The position numbers and the translations under genes were made by a program. The notes under the pieces were generated by a model. It saw nothing but the letters and a program-made list of their open reading frames with translations. It did no database searches and was not told the DNA's origin. Shown here in pieces: positions 47,230 through 55,420 of a DNA stretch of 64,000 nt (its first letter is position 1; every line of letters starts with the position of its first letter). This stretch comes from Lactococcus hircilactis (GTDB lineage Bacteria > Bacillota > Bacilli > Lactobacillales > Streptococcaceae). Location of the stretch: the NCBI RefSeq assembly GCF_009601015.1, contig NZ_WITJ01000002.1, forward strand, positions 62,001 to 126,000. The letters are read 5' to 3'.

Positions 47230-47916
47230 CTAAGCAAATAAACTCGTCCCATCGTCTAAATCCTCTGTACTTCCCGTTTGGGCATCGTCTTGAATCCCTG
47301 CATTGGTCGCTGTATTTTCAATCCACCACTTCGTTTTATCATCCAGCTGTAATGGTGACGTGTTGTCAGTACTGACAGCATCATGCAAATGCACAAACGC
47401 TAAAAATGCTTCAAAACATTGGGTCAACCATGCGATGGTGTGCTCATCCTTTAGTGCTCCAGAAGTTGTAAAACACTGGTCTGCACGCCCTAATAAAAAC
47501 TGATGTCCCGATAAAACATGAGCTTCAAGTCCTGGCGCATTCAAAATTTGACGCAGATTTTCTTGCGCAAACACTGTCCCAAGATTCCCCAAAGACGCGC
47601 CAACAATCATGCACGGCTTTTGCAGCAGAGGGTGAGAAGGATCAAAAGAAAGCCACTCCAATAAAGATTTCAATGCTGCTGTGATGGCATGGTCATACTC
47701 TGGAGTACTGATGATGAGTGCATCCGCTGCAGTGATTTTTTCTGTCAGCGCTGAGATTTCCACAGGAATTTCCTCATCTTCACAAAAAAGAGAGAGATTC
47801 AAAAGTTCAACAATTTCGATTTGAGCAGAGGTTTGAAACATTTTTTTCATCGCCCACAGCAATTTTCGATTATAAGAAAAACCTGCATTTGTTCCGACAA
47901 TGGCTACAATATTCAT
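47230..47916 (-). CDS. NADPH-dependent FMN reductase-family protein with flavinylation-type tail
   Basis: The product is a 228-residue flavodoxin-like reductase (IVAIVGTNAGFSYNRKLL at the FMN phosphate loop, STPEYDHAITAALKSLLEWL, IVGASLGNLGT). The core ends near residue 175. A C-terminal tail follows that ends with DAQTGSTEDL (residues 211-220), matching the ApbE target pattern D-x-x-[ST]-G-[AS]-T with Thr217 as the candidate flavinylated residue. The apbE gene is next in the operon. CrdB/ArdB-type small subunits of cinnamate and acrylate reductases share this layout, but no large subunit gene is nearby. AAGGAAGG precedes ATG 47916. Confidence 0.8.
   Translation of the reverse strand: MNIVAIVGTNAGFSYNRKLLWAMKKMFQTSAQIEIVELLNLSLFCEDEEIPVEISALTEKITAADALIISTPEYDHAITAALKSLLEWLSFDPSHPLLQKPCMIVGASLGNLGTVFAQENLRQILNAPGLEAHVLSGHQFLLGRADQCFTTSGALKDEHTIAWLTQCFEAFLAFVHLHDAVSTDNTSPLQLDDKTKWWIENTATNAGIQDDAQTGSTEDLDDGTSLFA
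47364..47378. repeat. Iterated palindrome copy (inside FMN reductase gene)
   Basis: TGTCAGTACTGACAG, read as VSTD in the tail between the reductase core and the flavinylation-type motif. Confidence 0.95.
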
Positions 47917-47956
47917 TTTTCACCTTCCTTTTTTTAACGTTCCATTTTATTTTAAC

Positions 47957-47978
47957 AAAAAAAAGAGCGTTCGCTCTT
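47957..47978 (-). terminator. lysP terminator
   Basis: AAGAGCGAACGCTCTT followed by a T-run on the minus strand, next to the lysP stop. Confidence 0.85.
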
Positions 47979-47987
47979 CATTTGATT

Positions 47988-49427
47988 TCATTTTTCACGC
48001 CTTAAATCAATGGCCTCAAGCGGAATAATTTTTGTATTATGAGTCCATTTATAGCCAAAATAGAGCAAAATGAAAACTGGAAGCGCCGCATACGTTGCTA
48101 AAGCTTGTCCCCACTGTGCAGAAAAAAGTTGAGCAGGATCCAGATTAATCATGATGGCTGCTGTCATTAAAAGCGCAAGTAGTGGACCAAATGGGAACCA
48201 TTTTGCTTTGTAAGGTAAGGCGTCAATTTTTCCTCCTTGCACAACATAAGCCCGTCGAAAACGAATATGACTGATGGAGATTCCCAACCAAGCCAAAAAA
48301 CCTGTCAGTGATGACAAATCCACTAAAAAGAGATAAATCTGTGTTCCAAAAATCCCTGTCAAAAACGTAATAAAGCAAACCACAGAAGTCGCAAGTAAAG
48401 CAAGGACTGGAATGCCGTTTTTTGCAGTTCGTCCAAACATCTTTGGTGCACCATGATCTTGTCCTAACGCATACAAAATCCGTGTAGAAGCATACATGAC
48501 CGAATTCGCAGAGGATACAACTGAAGTCAAAATCACTGCATTCATCACCGATGCCGCAAATGCAAAACCGATTTTTTTAAAAACAATCGTAAATGGACTC
48601 ATCACCGCAGTAGAATTTGGATTCAAAAGTCTTGGATCTTTATAATTAATTACCGCTGCAATCACAATAATCGTGAAGATATAAAACAATAAAATGCGCC
48701 AAAAAATAGAATTCATCGCTTTAGGAATCGTTTGTTCAGGATTTTCAGATTCTCCAGCAGTCACCCCAAGGAGTTCTGTTCCTTGAAAAGAAAAACCTGC
48801 AATCAATAAAACACCAATAAAGCCAGTCAGTCCACCGACAAAGCCATGATTTCCTACCGTTAAATTTTTCACTACCAGATTTGCATCATATTTTCCTGTC
48901 AATGACGCCCAAATGATTGCAATCCCAACCACTAAAAATAAGAAAATCGTAATCACCTTAATGGTTGATAACCAGTATTCTGTCTCCCCAAACGCACGCA
49001 CCGATAAAATATTAATCACAAAAATCAAAAGTGTCGCCACGCCAGAAAAAATCCACGCATGCACGTGCGGGAACCAAAATTGTGTGATCAATCCAGCTGT
49101 TGTCAAATCTACCGCAATCGTAATGGCGCCATTGAGCCAATAATTCCATCCCAGCGCAAAACCAAATGCAGGATCGACATACCGACTTCCATAATCTGAA
49201 AACGAACCTGATGTCGGAAAATAAGTCGCCATCTCTCCCAAACTTGTCATGACAAAATAAACCATGATGCCAATGAACACATAAGCAAGAACAGATCCAA
49301 AAGGCCCTGCTTGACTAATCGTTGCACCAGAAGTCAAAAATAACCCTGTCCCAATCGTCCCACCAAGTGCAATCATCGTGATGTGGCGTTGTTTCAACTT
49401 TCTTTTCACTTGATTTTTTTCGTCCAA
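47988..49427 (-). CDS. lysP: Amino acid permease, LysP-like (AAT family)
   Basis: The product is 479 residues with twelve or so membrane helices. It has RHITMIALGGTIGTGLFLTSG at helix 1, GVTAGESENPEQTIPKAMNS after helix 6, and SSANSVMYASTRILYALG, as in lysine-specific permeases LysP of lactococci and enterics. The start is TTG at 49427 with GAGG eight bases upstream; no in-frame ATG lies closer. It is separated from the upstream epimerase operon by a terminator, so it is independently transcribed. Lysine specificity is a family-level inference. Confidence 0.82.
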   Translation of the reverse strand: MDEKNQVKRKLKQRHITMIALGGTIGTGLFLTSGATISQAGPFGSVLAYVFIGIMVYFVMTSLGEMATYFPTSGSFSDYGSRYVDPAFGFALGWNYWLNGAITIAVDLTTAGLITQFWFPHVHAWIFSGVATLLIFVINILSVRAFGETEYWLSTIKVITIFLFLVVGIAIIWASLTGKYDANLVVKNLTVGNHGFVGGLTGFIGVLLIAGFSFQGTELLGVTAGESENPEQTIPKAMNSIFWRILLFYIFTIIVIAAVINYKDPRLLNPNSTAVMSPFTIVFKKIGFAFAASVMNAVILTSVVSSANSVMYASTRILYALGQDHGAPKMFGRTAKNGIPVLALLATSVVCFITFLTGIFGTQIYLFLVDLSSLTGFLAWLGISISHIRFRRAYVVQGGKIDALPYKAKWFPFGPLLALLMTAAIMINLDPAQLFSAQWGQALATYAALPVFILLYFGYKWTHNTKIIPLEAIDLRREK

Positions 49428-49458
49428 AAATCCATCCTCAATCCACTAAAATATCAAA

Positions 49459-49492
49459 AATGAGCGAACTCATTGATTCGCTCACTATTTTA
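49459..49492 (-). terminator. Terminator of the ABC/DapF-like operon
   Basis: GAGCGAA-TCAATGAG-TTCGCTC followed by a T-run on the minus strand. Confidence 0.8.
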
Positions 49493-49538
49493 TCATAAAT
49501 GACGCTCAAACCCACATTTCAATCGTAAAAAAATAATT

Positions 49539-50294
49539 TTAGTACTTAAATGAACTCAATTGCGTCACTAATCCACTGATTTGAGCTCCGTTTTGATCCA
49601 CTTGTGCAGTAATCCACTGCCCTGAGGGTTGTTTTAATCTCAACTGAACGGGTGTTTTCTTTTTAAAATACTCCACCAATGCCACCGCAACAGAACCTGA
49701 ACCACACGCCGTTTCATAGTACAATGTATTAATCGCCTTGACTTTGATAACTGGTGCAATCTGATTTTCCTTGATAAAAATAATCCCCTGACACTCCTCA
49801 TGTGCATGATCCAATTTTTCTAACCAAAGTTTTGCGCTTTCCATAATAGCGGCAGGATCATCCATCCACCCATCAATCACAAAAAGTTCAATCCCAAGTA
49901 AATCCACCTGATAAACCCCAGATGCGAGTTTTTTCACCGTTTTTTCAAGCGTATCTCGTAGTGGAATTTCAGCAAATGCTTCACCATGACTGACTCCAGC
50001 TCGAATCACGCGCGTCCCATCACACACCCGTAAATCGATCACTCCATCTTTCCCCTTCAGATAATGATAAGCTGCACTCCGACTTGCATTTCCGCAAAAC
50101 TCTCCCCCTGCCATCATCAATTGAGGCAGTCCTGTTGTCGAAATAAATCCGACTTGCTCTACATTAGGATATGTTTTAAGAAGATCAGCATTGATTTTCT
50201 GACGCTTTTCAGTAGAAAAATCACTTCCTTCTACAAGCGCAGTATCATTTCCGGCTGGTCGATAAATATAAATGTTTTGATCGTTCACTTTCAT
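49539..50294 (-). CDS. DapF-fold amino acid epimerase/racemase
   Basis: The product is 251 residues of the diaminopimelate-epimerase fold. Both catalytic cysteines are present: Cys67 in AGGEFCGNASRSAA and Cys197 in YETACGSGSVAVA. True DapF proteins are about 270 residues and sit with lysine-biosynthesis genes. This one is last in an amino-acid ABC-transporter operon whose leader encodes a His-rich peptide. DapF-like histidine racemases are known (CntK in Staphylococcus, HisR in Leuconostoc), so histidine racemase is my preferred hypothesis, not proven. GGAG precedes ATG 50294, 18 bases after the binding-protein gene. Confidence 0.75.
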   Translation of the reverse strand: MKVNDQNIYIYRPAGNDTALVEGSDFSTEKRQKINADLLKTYPNVEQVGFISTTGLPQLMMAGGEFCGNASRSAAYHYLKGKDGVIDLRVCDGTRVIRAGVSHGEAFAEIPLRDTLEKTVKKLASGVYQVDLLGIELFVIDGWMDDPAAIMESAKLWLEKLDHAHEECQGIIFIKENQIAPVIKVKAINTLYYETACGSGSVAVALVEYFKKKTPVQLRLKQPSGQWITAQVDQNGAQISGLVTQLSSFKY

Positions 50295-50311
50295 TCCAAA
50301 ACTCCATTTTT

Positions 50312-51136
50312 TTATTTTGTTGGATAGACGTCTTTATCAAACCATTGTTTTGAAATCTTAGCAAATTCACCATTTGCGACTAATTTTTTAATCCCAGCAT
50401 TGACTTTTTCAATCAAAACTTTATCTGACTTGCGCGCACCAACAGCTGTTGGTGTATCCTCAAGTTTGGCTGGAATTGAATTGAAGTCATCGGTCTGATT
50501 GGCTTGTTTTAAATAATAGTTTGTATAGACAGAATCCACCAAAAGTGCATCAATCCGTCCATTTTGAACATCTAATAATCCTTGTTGGAAGGTTGAGTAT
50601 TGCGTGATGGTCTGACCAAAAACAAAGTCTTTCAATTTCTTTGGATCATCATTAAATTCTTGATATTGAGAAGAGCCTGACTGAACACCGACTTTTTTAT
50701 TCTTTAATTGGTCGATTGTTGTAATCCCACTTGATTTTTTGGTAAGAAGAACGTCGCCTCCTTCCATGTAAACATCTGAAAAGCGGACCAATTTTTCACG
50801 CGCAGCCGTTTTAGAATAGCCATTCCAAATCAGATCAATATTCCCCTCTTTGAGTTCTTGTTCTTTCAATGACCACGTGATTGGCTTCCATTTGACTTTG
50901 ATGCCATATTCTTTAAACACTGCATTTGCAAGATCCACATCAAATCCTTTGGTTTTTCCATCCTTATCTTTAAATCCCATCGGAACAAAAGTATCATCAA
51001 AACCAATCGTGATGGTTTTTGTTTTTTGTGCTTGTGTCCATGTGTCTTTTGGCGCTGATGTCTTTGAACACGCTGCAAGTGTGACAAGCAAGACGAGTGC
51101 CATGAGGCTTAGGAGTGTTTGAGTTAATTTTTTCAT
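50312..51136 (-). CDS. Amino-acid ABC transporter substrate-binding lipoprotein
   Basis: The product is 274 residues with a lipoprotein signal (lipobox LAAC near residue 20-23), then a family-3 solute-binding fold. Seen are ITIGFDDTFVPMGFKDKDGK, GFDVDLANAVFKEYG, and LIWNGYSKTAAREKLVRFSD, which includes the Arg that binds the substrate carboxylate in this family. Its probable substrate is histidine, judged from the operon leader only. It is third in the order permease, ATPase, binding protein, epimerase. Confidence 0.92.
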   Translation of the reverse strand: MKKLTQTLLSLMALVLLVTLAACSKTSAPKDTWTQAQKTKTITIGFDDTFVPMGFKDKDGKTKGFDVDLANAVFKEYGIKVKWKPITWSLKEQELKEGNIDLIWNGYSKTAAREKLVRFSDVYMEGGDVLLTKKSSGITTIDQLKNKKVGVQSGSSQYQEFNDDPKKLKDFVFGQTITQYSTFQQGLLDVQNGRIDALLVDSVYTNYYLKQANQTDDFNSIPAKLEDTPTAVGARKSDKVLIEKVNAGIKKLVANGEFAKISKQWFDKDVYPTK

Positions 51137-51152
51137 GTTATCTTCTTTCTTT

Positions 51153-51791
51153 TTAAAGGGTTTTTGGATTAACTTTTAAAATTTGATCTGCAATTTTTTC
51201 TGCAAAAACAGGATCGTGCGTGACCACGATTTGCGTGGTTCCAAATTTTTTATTTTCCATAATGAGTGCTGCAACTTGATCTCTAAGTTCTGAATCTAAC
51301 GCACTGGTCGGTTCGTCATACCCAATAATTTCAGGATCAATCATCATCGCTCGTGCCAAAGCCACACGTTGTTTTTGACCACCAGACAACGCATAGGGAT
51401 ACGTTTTTTCAAATCCCACCAAATCCAATTGTTGCAAAATTTTCGTAGCTTTTTGAATGGCTTTTTCTTTTGCAATGTTTTGACTGTAAATCGGACTTAA
51501 AATTAAGTTTTCAAGCACAGTTTTATGCGGAAAGAGTTGGAAATCTTGAAAGACGAACCCTAAAAGATCTTCTTTAAAAAAGTCATTTTCAATTTCAAAC
51601 GTCTGATCGTTAAAGGAAATACTCGCATGATCTATTTTTTCTAATCCAGCAAGCATTCTCAAAAGTGTTGTTTTTCCCCCACCAGACGGACCCAAAATCG
51701 CCAAAACTTGATTGTTTTCAATGGTGAGATTGAATTGATCAAAAATCACTTTCTCTCCAAATTTTTTCGTTAAATTTTTTATTTCTAACAT
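51153..51791 (-). CDS. Amino-acid ABC transporter ATP-binding protein
   Basis: The product is 212 residues. It has Walker A GPSGGGKTTLLRM (near 33), Q-loop FVFQDFQLFPH, signature LSGGQKQRVALARAM, Walker B IIGYDEPTSALD and the switch His in VVTHD. The start is set at 51791 (MLEIKNLTKKF) with AAGGAG six bases upstream; an ATG directly before it and a longer frame to 51842 are less likely. The length is slightly short of the 240 usual for GlnQ/HisP proteins. Confidence 0.93.
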   Translation of the reverse strand: MLEIKNLTKKFGEKVIFDQFNLTIENNQVLAILGPSGGGKTTLLRMLAGLEKIDHASISFNDQTFEIENDFFKEDLLGFVFQDFQLFPHKTVLENLILSPIYSQNIAKEKAIQKATKILQQLDLVGFEKTYPYALSGGQKQRVALARAMMIDPEIIGYDEPTSALDSELRDQVAALIMENKKFGTTQIVVTHDPVFAEKIADQILKVNPKTL

Positions 51792-51801
51792 CATTATCTC
51801 C

Positions 51802-52440
51802 TTATTTATAAACACTAAAGTGTTTTTCAGTGAGTTTTGCAAGAATGGTTAAAATACCGTTGAATACGAGATAAAAAAGTCCTGCAATATAAAGTGGAAC
51901 TAAAGTAACATCCCTTGTCATCGCGGTTTGTGCGGCGAGTGTCACATCCATGATTCCAACCACATAAACCAACGAACTGTCTTTAACCAGATTAATGACT
52001 TCATTCATCACACTTGGGAGTACAATTTTAACCACTTGAGGTAAAATAATCAATCGTGTCGTTTGCCATTTGCTGAATTTTAAAACTTGTGCTGCTTCAT
52101 ACTGCCCATTTGGAATCGCAGCTAATCCTCCGCGAAAAATTTCAGCAAAATAAGCCGCATAATTTAAAACGAATGCGATAAGAACAGAAAATAAACCACT
52201 TTTAATCGTTATCCCAATCATGGGCAATCCAAAATAAATTGTAATGATTTGCAGCAAAAGTGGTGTGCCGCGCATCACCCAAACATAAAATGCAAAAATC
52301 CATTTTAAAACAGATAAGCGCATCAAATACGCAATAATAATGCCCAGTGGAATTGAGATTAAGAGTGTGATGATAAAAACGTTTAATGTCACTAAGAAAC
52401 CTTGCGCTAATTGTGGCAAAATACTCATAATGTAGGTCAT
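51802..52440 (-). CDS. Amino-acid ABC transporter permease
   Basis: The product is 212 residues with about five membrane helices and the EAA loop EAAQVLKFSKWQTTRLIILPQ typical of His/Glu/Gln/Arg ABC permeases (HisMQ type). ATG 52440 has GGAAGAAG just upstream; a longer frame reaching 52539 extends into the attenuator terminator. It is first structural gene after the leader-peptide region. A single permease gene implies a homodimer. Confidence 0.93.
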   Translation of the reverse strand: MTYIMSILPQLAQGFLVTLNVFIITLLISIPLGIIIAYLMRLSVLKWIFAFYVWVMRGTPLLLQIITIYFGLPMIGITIKSGLFSVLIAFVLNYAAYFAEIFRGGLAAIPNGQYEAAQVLKFSKWQTTRLIILPQVVKIVLPSVMNEVINLVKDSSLVYVVGIMDVTLAAQTAMTRDVTLVPLYIAGLFYLVFNGILTILAKLTEKHFSVYK

Positions 52441-52540
52441 ATCTTCTTCCTTTTCTATAATACAGAATTTTCTGATATTTATTTTTATATAAAAAACCTT
52501 TGCCAGATGCCTTTTTTGACGCGCAAAGGGGAGTCGCACG

Positions 52541-52720
52541 AGTAAGAAAAAGACCGATTGTCTTTACAACCGGTCCTCTTGAGAATCACCGGCATAGATA
52601 CTTGAGCGTACTCTAAAGCTGTATCTATACCTCACGTATGACACAACTTTTACCTATGCACATGATGATGGGCTGTAGTGAAATTTGTATTATACATTTA
52701 TGACTCTCCTTTCTTTATTT
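52541..52720 (-). promoter_or_regulatory. Transcription attenuator of the amino-acid ABC/DapF-like operon
   Basis: Three pairings are visible in the minus-strand RNA. First, an 11-bp hairpin forms from GGUAUAGAUAC (52631-52621) with GUAUCUAUGCC (52601-52591). Second, CCGGU (52592-52588) pairs with ACCGG (52574-52570). Third, a terminator GACCGGUUGU-AAAG-ACAAUCGGUC (52575-52552) is followed by UUUUU. The second and third share ACCGG and exclude each other. GUGCAUAGGUA, inside the leader peptide codons (52661-52651), can alternatively pair with the 3' arm of the first hairpin. This is the layout of a ribosome-controlled attenuator. Confidence 0.75.
52650..52697 (-). CDS. Histidine-rich leader peptide (15 aa)
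   Basis: The minus-strand ORF reads MYNTNFTTAHHHVHR then TAA. AGGAG lies eight bases before the ATG, a good ribosome site. Four of the last six codons are CAU (His), and they precede and overlap the alternative hairpin segments. This is the hallmark of amino-acid attenuation, as in hisL of enteric bacteria. It is too short for ordinary gene finders. No T-box motif is present in this leader. Confidence 0.75.
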   Translation of the reverse strand: MYNTNFTTAHHHVHR

Positions 52721-52793
52721 TTATTCATTATATCTTAAAGTAAAATAAAATGCAAGAGTTAAACAAATATAAATTCATAAAATAGTGATTTTA

Positions 52794-52802
52794 TGATAAA
52801 AT
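52794..52802 (+). promoter_or_regulatory. Cyclophilin gene extended -10, predicted leaderless transcript
   Basis: TGA-TAAAAT (-10 at 52797-52802) ends six bases before ATG 52809. No Shine-Dalgarno is present. Confidence 0.65.
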
Positions 52803-52808
52803 CGTTAT

Positions 52809-53618
52809 ATGGAAACGAAAAAAACACATTCAATGCTACTTATTGTTTTAGGCGCCGTACTTGTCATTGCGGTTGGGGCTTTGGTTTATTTTGCAAATCA
52901 ACCCACGTCATCCCCAAAAAATGCATCCGCTCCTCAAACAAACGCATCAATGCCCAGCAACTATAAGCTCAATCCTGCGGTCAAGAATTCAACTGAAGCG
53001 CTCAATAGCTTACCTCTTCCACAATTAAATTCCCATGTGGCCAGTGATGAAGCAGAGGTTCAGCTCAATACCACAGCTGGAGCGATCAAGATTAAACTTT
53101 TTCCAAAACTTGCTCCAAATGCAGTCCAAAATTTTCTTGTTTTAGCAAAACATGGCTATTATAAGAACAATGAATTTTTCCGCGTCATGAAAAATTTCAT
53201 GATTCAAACAGGAGATCCTTCAAATACCGGAACAGGGAGTCAGTCGATTTTTAATAATCAACCGTTTGCTACCGAGATTTCAAATCAGCTTTATCATATT
53301 CGTGGGGCACTTTCTCTTGCAAATACAGGAGCAGAAAATTCGAGTAGTTCACAGTTTTTCATCGTCCAAAGCACGCAAGATTTGAGCAGTCAAATTTCAA
53401 AGTCTGTACCTGATCGGATTAAAGAAGCTTACAAAAAAGGAGGCTATCCAAGTCTTGATGGCTCTTATACTGTCTTTGGTCAAGTCATTTCAGGCCTGTC
53501 AGTTGTCGATAAAATAGCGCTGGCCGAGGTTACAACAAATAGCAGTGGTGAAAATTCAAAACCAGTCCACCCTGTAACAATCACAAGCGTTAAAATCATT
53601 AAAGATTGGAAATTCTAA
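52809..53618 (+). CDS. Membrane-anchored cyclophilin-type peptidyl-prolyl isomerase
   Basis: The product is 269 residues. It has an N-terminal transmembrane anchor (about 8-29; no lipobox Cys), a Ser/Asn-rich linker, and a cyclophilin domain (about 82-268) with FFRVMKNFMIQTGDPSNTGTG, RGALSLANTG, SSQFFIV and YTVFGQVISGLSVVDKI. It probably assists folding of exported proteins at the outer face of the membrane. It has no ribosome-binding site. It ends at a palindrome terminator shared with the convergent pseudouridine synthase gene. Confidence 0.92.
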   Translation: METKKTHSMLLIVLGAVLVIAVGALVYFANQPTSSPKNASAPQTNASMPSNYKLNPAVKNSTEALNSLPLPQLNSHVASDEAEVQLNTTAGAIKIKLFPKLAPNAVQNFLVLAKHGYYKNNEFFRVMKNFMIQTGDPSNTGTGSQSIFNNQPFATEISNQLYHIRGALSLANTGAENSSSSQFFIVQSTQDLSSQISKSVPDRIKEAYKKGGYPSLDGSYTVFGQVISGLSVVDKIALAEVTTNSSGENSKPVHPVTITSVKIIKDWKF

Positions 53619-53620
53619 AG

Positions 53621-53654
53621 AAAAAAATTCTGTCAGTACTGACAGAATTTTTTT
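53621..53654. terminator. Convergent terminator built on the iterated palindrome
   Basis: A 34-bp perfect palindrome (A7-TT-CTGTCAGTACTGACAG-AA-T7; exact 16-mer 53630-53645) gives a stem plus T-run on both strands. It overlaps the stop codon of the minus-strand gene. Confidence 0.9.
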
Positions 53655-54606
53655 ATGAGAGTATTTTTTTCATATCAGAAGGCAGCGGTAATTCAATATC
53701 AATGCATTGATCCGTAAAAGGATGCAAAAATTGTAAGTGGTGACAGTGAAGTGCCTGCCGTGTCAATAATTCATGATTCCCACCGTATAAATCATCCCCA
53801 ATCAGCGGAAATCCCAAATGCGAAAAATGCACACGAATCTGATGCGTGCGTCCTGTATGAAGTTGAATATCCAACAGTTGCAGTCCGTTTTTTTCTTTTA
53901 CGATTTCATAACTCGTGTGTGCCTGCTTACTTCCCGCATCAAATCTGACTTGACGTTGAATGATTGAGCCATCTAATCGGCCAATCGGAAGTTGAATGCT
54001 TCCAGTTTGCGGAAGTTTTTGACCACAATCGCGTAACTGTTCACTGACAGCAGCCTTTTCCATTTCTGTCAGTACTGACAGCTTTGAATTTGCATCCACA
54101 ATGGCGAAATAACGTTTTTGTAAGGACTTGCGATAGTTTGAATTCATATTCATCAGCGCATGGGCATAGCGATGTTTGGCAAAAAACATCACGCCACTCG
54201 TTGAGCGATCCAGTCGTGTAATAATGTGCACGGCTTGATTTTTATAGCCTTGACGTGCGATGTACCCTTTGACAGCATTTGACATCGCTCCTTTTGGATG
54301 ATTTACTCCCGTAATCGACGGCACTCCCGCAGGTTTATTCACCACCAAATAATGCTCATCTTCAAACAAAACTTCAAGCGCAAGATCTTCTGGGACTAAA
54401 CATTCATTGTCTGGTTCATCTGGGACTAAAATCGTCACGACATCTCCCACACGCAATCGAAAAATTGCATTTTCTTCATGTGCATTGACTAAAATTTTTC
54501 CGCCATCAAATTTGATATTGGACAAAAGACGCTTTGACACGCCATGACGTTTGAGCAAGTTTTTGACCATGCTCTGATTAATTTCATTGGTAAAAGAAAA
54601 TTGCAC
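53653..54606 (-). CDS. RluA-family 23S rRNA pseudouridine synthase
   Basis: The product is 317 residues with an S4-like N-terminus (about 20-75; LLKRHGVSKRLLSNIKFDGG) and the RluA core with catalytic Asp in ITRLDRSTSGVMFF. Further on are RYFAIVD, LDIQLHTGRTHQIRVHFSHL and GDDLYGG. This is the YjbO/RluD-like member of the relQ-nadK cluster. Start GTG 54606 has GAGG nine bases upstream and follows the nadK stop directly; a TTG at 54624 would be an alternative. An exact palindrome (54066-54081) encodes LSVLT. Confidence 0.9.
   Translation of the reverse strand: MQFSFTNEINQSMVKNLLKRHGVSKRLLSNIKFDGGKILVNAHEENAIFRLRVGDVVTILVPDEPDNECLVPEDLALEVLFEDEHYLVVNKPAGVPSITGVNHPKGAMSNAVKGYIARQGYKNQAVHIITRLDRSTSGVMFFAKHRYAHALMNMNSNYRKSLQKRYFAIVDANSKLSVLTEMEKAAVSEQLRDCGQKLPQTGSIQLPIGRLDGSIIQRQVRFDAGSKQAHTSYEIVKEKNGLQLLDIQLHTGRTHQIRVHFSHLGFPLIGDDLYGGNHELLTRQALHCHHLQFLHPFTDQCIDIELPLPSDMKKILS
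54066..54081. repeat. Iterated palindrome copy (inside rlu gene)
   Basis: Exact CTGTCAGTACTGACAG, read as LSVLT. Confidence 0.95.
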
Positions 54607-54607
54607 C

Positions 54608-55420
54608 TCACTCAACCTCGCCAATAAATGAAGTTTTCACCCGTTCCCAAAACGGAGTATGCGCACAGTTTGCAAAAGCAATCGTTGCCCCATCCATACT
54701 ATATTCAATGGTTTTGATATTTTTGTATTCAAAACTCAACTGATCAAAAGTGAGACTATAATCATCTTCTGCAGCGGGAATCACAGTAATCGTGTCTTTT
54801 TTTGCAACAATCATCGGTGAGCCAAGCGTGCGATACACGCGATTATTCAAACTCGCAATCTCTGCAATCTGCATCGCTTCAACACGCGGATGCATCACCG
54901 CACCACCAATGGATTTATTATAAGCTGTTGATCCAGTCGGTGTTGAAATGGATAACCCGTCTCCACGAAATCGCTCAAACAACTCTCCTGAAATCTGAAC
55001 ATCCCCAAGCATCGTTTTACTGGCCCGTCGAATCGTTGATTCATTGAGCACATGACGCACAATCTGATACCCATCATCAAAGCTCACTTTAACTTTTACC
55101 AAAGGATAATGAACAGCCTCACGAAAATTTTCATTTTTTAGCGCTTGAACGACCTCAAACAACTCATGATCTGTAAAATCCGTATAAAATCCTAAATGTC
55201 CTGTATGCACGCCCAAAAAACGCACGCGATCCAGCTGGGACTCATACATGTGCATCGCACGTAACAATGTCCCATCTCCTCCCACAGAAACAACAATCTC
55301 AGGATTAATATCATCAAAAATAAAATGCTCTACTTTGAGTAATTTTTTAAGTGCAGTCACTGTTTTTTGGGACTTTTCACTTGAATTTCCAATCACCCAA
55401 ATTTTTTTACCAAAGTTCAT
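54608..55420 (-). CDS. nadK: NAD kinase
   Basis: The product is 270 residues and phosphorylates NAD to NADP. VSVGGDGTLLRAMH carries the GGDGT motif, VHTGHLGFYTDF follows, and GLSISTPTGSTAYNKSIGGA binds NAD. It overlaps relQ by 14 bases at its start and abuts the rlu gene at its end. This conserved relQ-nadK-rlu order is typical of Firmicutes. Confidence 0.96.
   Translation of the reverse strand: MNFGKKIWVIGNSSEKSQKTVTALKKLLKVEHFIFDDINPEIVVSVGGDGTLLRAMHMYESQLDRVRFLGVHTGHLGFYTDFTDHELFEVVQALKNENFREAVHYPLVKVKVSFDDGYQIVRHVLNESTIRRASKTMLGDVQISGELFERFRGDGLSISTPTGSTAYNKSIGGAVMHPRVEAMQIAEIASLNNRVYRTLGSPMIVAKKDTITVIPAAEDDYSLTFDQLSFEYKNIKTIEYSMDGATIAFANCAHTPFWERVKTSFIGEVE

Noticed and set aside
52541-52720. 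Lysine riboswitch or T-box before the ABC operon
   Set aside because: The leader lacks the conserved cores of both (no long lysine-aptamer elements, no UGGNACCGCG). The His-rich ORF with competing hairpins explains it better.
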